Below are positions 62,323 through 64,000 of a DNA stretch of 64,000 nt, piece by piece. Location: positions 470,681 through 534,680 of the forward strand of contig DAOKYU010000001.1 of assembly GCA_035325995.1 (NCBI GenBank). Direction: 5' to 3'. The notes beneath the pieces are model-generated. The model saw nothing but the letters and a program-made list of their open reading frames with translations, was not told the origin of the DNA and ran no database searches. The stretch comes from Thermodesulfobacteriota bacterium. GTDB lineage: Bacteria > Desulfobacterota_D > UBA1144 > Nemesobacterales > UBA2774. Position 1 is the first letter of the stretch, and each line of letters starts with the position of its first letter. Made by a program: the position numbers and the translations under genes.

Positions 62323-64000
62323 TCAGGAAACGAGCGGGCTCGCCTTTCCGGGATTGACGCCCATGTCTCTTATCGCATTCTCGACGACGCCCGAGCCGAT
62401 TTTCTTTTCCCACGTAAGGGACGCCAGGACCGCGAGGGTTATATATCTCCAGTCCACCTCGAAGAAGTCCCTGAGCGCCTTCCGGCCCGCGCTCCTCCCG
62501 AAGCCGTCCGTCCCGAGCGAGACGAGCGGGCGCGGCAGCCACTGGGATATCGAATCCGGGAGGGCCGTCACGTAGTCGGACGCCGCCACTATGACGCCCG
62601 GGGCGTCCCCGAGGCATGCGGCCGCGTACGGCGTCCGCTTTATCTCCGACGGATGGAGCATGTTCCAGCGGTCGCACTCGTAGCCGTCCCTGTGGAGCTC
62701 CTTATAGCTCGTGACGCTCCACACGTCGGCGGCGACGCCGTACTTCTCTTCGAGCACCTTCTGCGCCGTAAGCACTTCGTTGAGTATCGTCCCGCTCCCG
62801 AGGAGCTGCGCCCTGAGATCGCCGTTCTTGTTCGCCGCGGCCCTGAACCTGTACATGCCCTTCAGTATCCCCTCGCGCGCGCCCTCGGGCATCGGGGGCT
62901 GCTCGTAGGTTTCGTTCATGACGGTTATGTAGTACATCAGGTCTTCCTGCTCGCCGAACATGCGCCTTATGCCTTCCTCGACGATGACGGCTATCTCGTA
63001 GGCGAACGCCGGGTCGTATGCTTTCAGGTTCGGCAGCGGATACGCGAGAAGGTGGCTGTGCCCGTCCTGGTGCTGGAGCCCCTCGCCCGCGAGCGTCGTC
63101 CGCCCCGCCGTGCCGCCGACGAGGAATCCCTTCGCGCGCGAATCGCCCGCCGCCCAGATGAGGTCGCCGATGCGCTGGAACCCGAACATCGAGTAGAAGA
63201 TGAAGAACGGGATCATGTTGATGCCGTGGTTGGCGTACGACGTCCCCGCGGCGATGAAGGACGACATCGCGCCCGCCTCGGTGATGCCCTCTTCGAGTAT
63301 CTGGCCGTCCCTGGCTTCTTTATAAAAGAGGAGCGTTTCGGCGTCTACCGGGTCGTAGAGCTGGCCCACGTGCGAGTATATACCGACCTGCCTGAAGAGG
63401 GATTCCATGCCGAACGTGCGGGCTTCGTCCGGGACTATGGGGACCATGTACTTTCCGATATTCTTATCCTTAAGGAGCTTGGCGAGGAGCCTCACTATAG
63501 CCATGGTCGTCGCGGCCGCCCTTCCGCCCGAGCCCTTGTGGAACTCCTCGAACAGCGCGGGCGACGGGAGCTCCATCGGGCCCGCGAGTACTTTCCTCTG
63601 CGGGAGGAACCCGCCGAGCTCGCGGCGTCTTTCGAGGAGATATTTTATCTCGGGGCTGTCGTCGGGCGGCCTGTAGAAGGGCGCCTTGGCGACGTCCTCG
63701 TCCGATATGGGGATGTTGAACCGCCGCCTGAATTCACGGAGCTCGTCTTCGTTCAGCTTCTTCTGCTGGTGGGTGACGTTCCTCCCCTCCCCTGCCTCGC
63801 CGAGCCCGTATCCCTTTATCGTTTTCGCGAGTATGACGGTCGGCGAGCCTTCGTTCTCCACCGCTGCCTTGTAAGCGGGGTATATCTTCTCGGGGTCGTG
63901 CCCGCCGCGGCGGAGCTTTTGAAGCTGCTCGTCGGAGAGGTCTTTAACCATCTCGAGTAGCTCGGGATATTTCCCGAAGAAGTGCCTGCGTATGTATTCG
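62323..64000 (-). CDS. aceE: Pyruvate dehydrogenase E1, homodimeric type (N-terminal part outside window)
   Basis: About 559 codons of the C-terminal part; the gene runs past the window edge. The first visible residues (EYIRRHFFGKYPELLEM), then GGHDPEKIYPAYKAA, TVILAKTIKGYGLGEAG and THQQKKLN align with homodimeric AceE of E. coli, not the alpha/beta type. The transketolase-like pyrimidine domain and C-terminal domain (WYITLAVLASLTWEKKIG) follow. It decarboxylates pyruvate and acetylates the E2 lipoyl group. It is separated from aceF by 86 nt. Confidence 0.96.
   Translation of the reverse strand, partial: EYIRRHFFGKYPELLEMVKDLSDEQLQKLRRGGHDPEKIYPAYKAAVENEGSPTVILAKTIKGYGLGEAGEGRNVTHQQKKLNEDELREFRRRFNIPISDEDVAKAPFYRPPDDSPEIKYLLERRRELGGFLPQRKVLAGPMELPSPALFEEFHKGSGGRAAATTMAIVRLLAKLLKDKNIGKYMVPIVPDEARTFGMESLFRQVGIYSHVGQLYDPVDAETLLFYKEARDGQILEEGITEAGAMSSFIAAGTSYANHGINMIPFFIFYSMFGFQRIGDLIWAAGDSRAKGFLVGGTAGRTTLAGEGLQHQDGHSHLLAYPLPNLKAYDPAFAYEIAVIVEEGIRRMFGEQEDLMYYITVMNETYEQPPMPEGAREGILKGMYRFRAAANKNGDLRAQLLGSGTILNEVLTAQKVLEEKYGVAADVWSVTSYKELHRDGYECDRWNMLHPSEIKRTPYAAACLGDAPGVIVAASDYVTALPDSISQWLPRPLVSLGTDGFGRSAGRKALRDFFEVDWRYITLAVLASLTWEKKIGSGVVENAIRDMGVNPGKASPLVS

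Overview
This is a 64 kb chromosomal segment of a high-G+C Gram-negative bacterium, made up almost entirely of housekeeping genes. Diderm signs are a PBP1A, several lipobox proteins, an IPTL-CTERM surface protein and a homodimeric-type pyruvate dehydrogenase. Codons AGG and ATA are common despite the high G+C. The ftsH-folP-cdaA-cdaR-glmM-pdxJ order, the xerD-M50-scpA-scpB block and a lutABC operon fit a deltaproteobacterial or Desulfobacterota-like lineage, or a neighbouring candidate phylum. That placement is inference. No rRNA, tRNA, CRISPR array, prophage or intact insertion sequence was recognised.

Layout. 1-8 kb: DoxX (cut by the window edge), a type III polyketide synthase with an isoprenylcysteine-methyltransferase-like partner, an ArsR regulator, leucyl aminopeptidase, SppA, and a seven-bladed YVTN protein ending in an IPTL-CTERM sorting signal. 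8-14 kb: IlvE, a PhaR-like regulator, a glycine-rich lipoprotein, a GT4 glycosyltransferase and Der. 13.4-20 kb (mostly minus strand): a QueG-like Fe-S protein, ScpB-ScpA, an M50 protease, XerD, then AhcY-MetK (the methyl cycle). 20-25 kb: Rpe, a helicase-loader-like pair, an HDAC-family deacetylase, FolC and a Fur-family regulator. 25-33.5 kb (minus): the cyclic-di-AMP and cell-envelope operon with FtsH and FolP, then cysteine synthase. 33.6-44.7 kb: PBP1A, a ComEA-like protein, an SDR, FmdB, the YhaN/YhaO ATPase-nuclease pair, and TerC. 44.7-49 kb: an SDR, a lipoprotein, a GT39-type glycosyltransferase broken by an in-frame stop, and a lipoprotein cytochrome c. 49-57 kb: lutABC with a divergent cysteine hydrolase, HinT, IleS and a small hypothetical. 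57-64 kb: an SDR, then the PDH operon (aceE-aceF-lpd) followed by an unusual histidine-kinase-type-ATPase/GNAT fusion.

The most interesting points are: the ATPase-GNAT fusion at the end of the PDH operon; an IleS whose C-terminal zinc site has lost three of four cysteines; several genes with a -10-like hexamer 4-8 nt before the ATG and no Shine-Dalgarno, suggesting leaderless mRNAs; a 378-bp three-blade duplication in the beta-propeller gene; a GT39 gene with an apparent non-canonical start and a premature TAA; and perfect 10-bp inverted repeats around the ftsH promoter. I did not find a clear-cut new defence or mobile system. All family assignments come from reading motifs by eye, without database searches.
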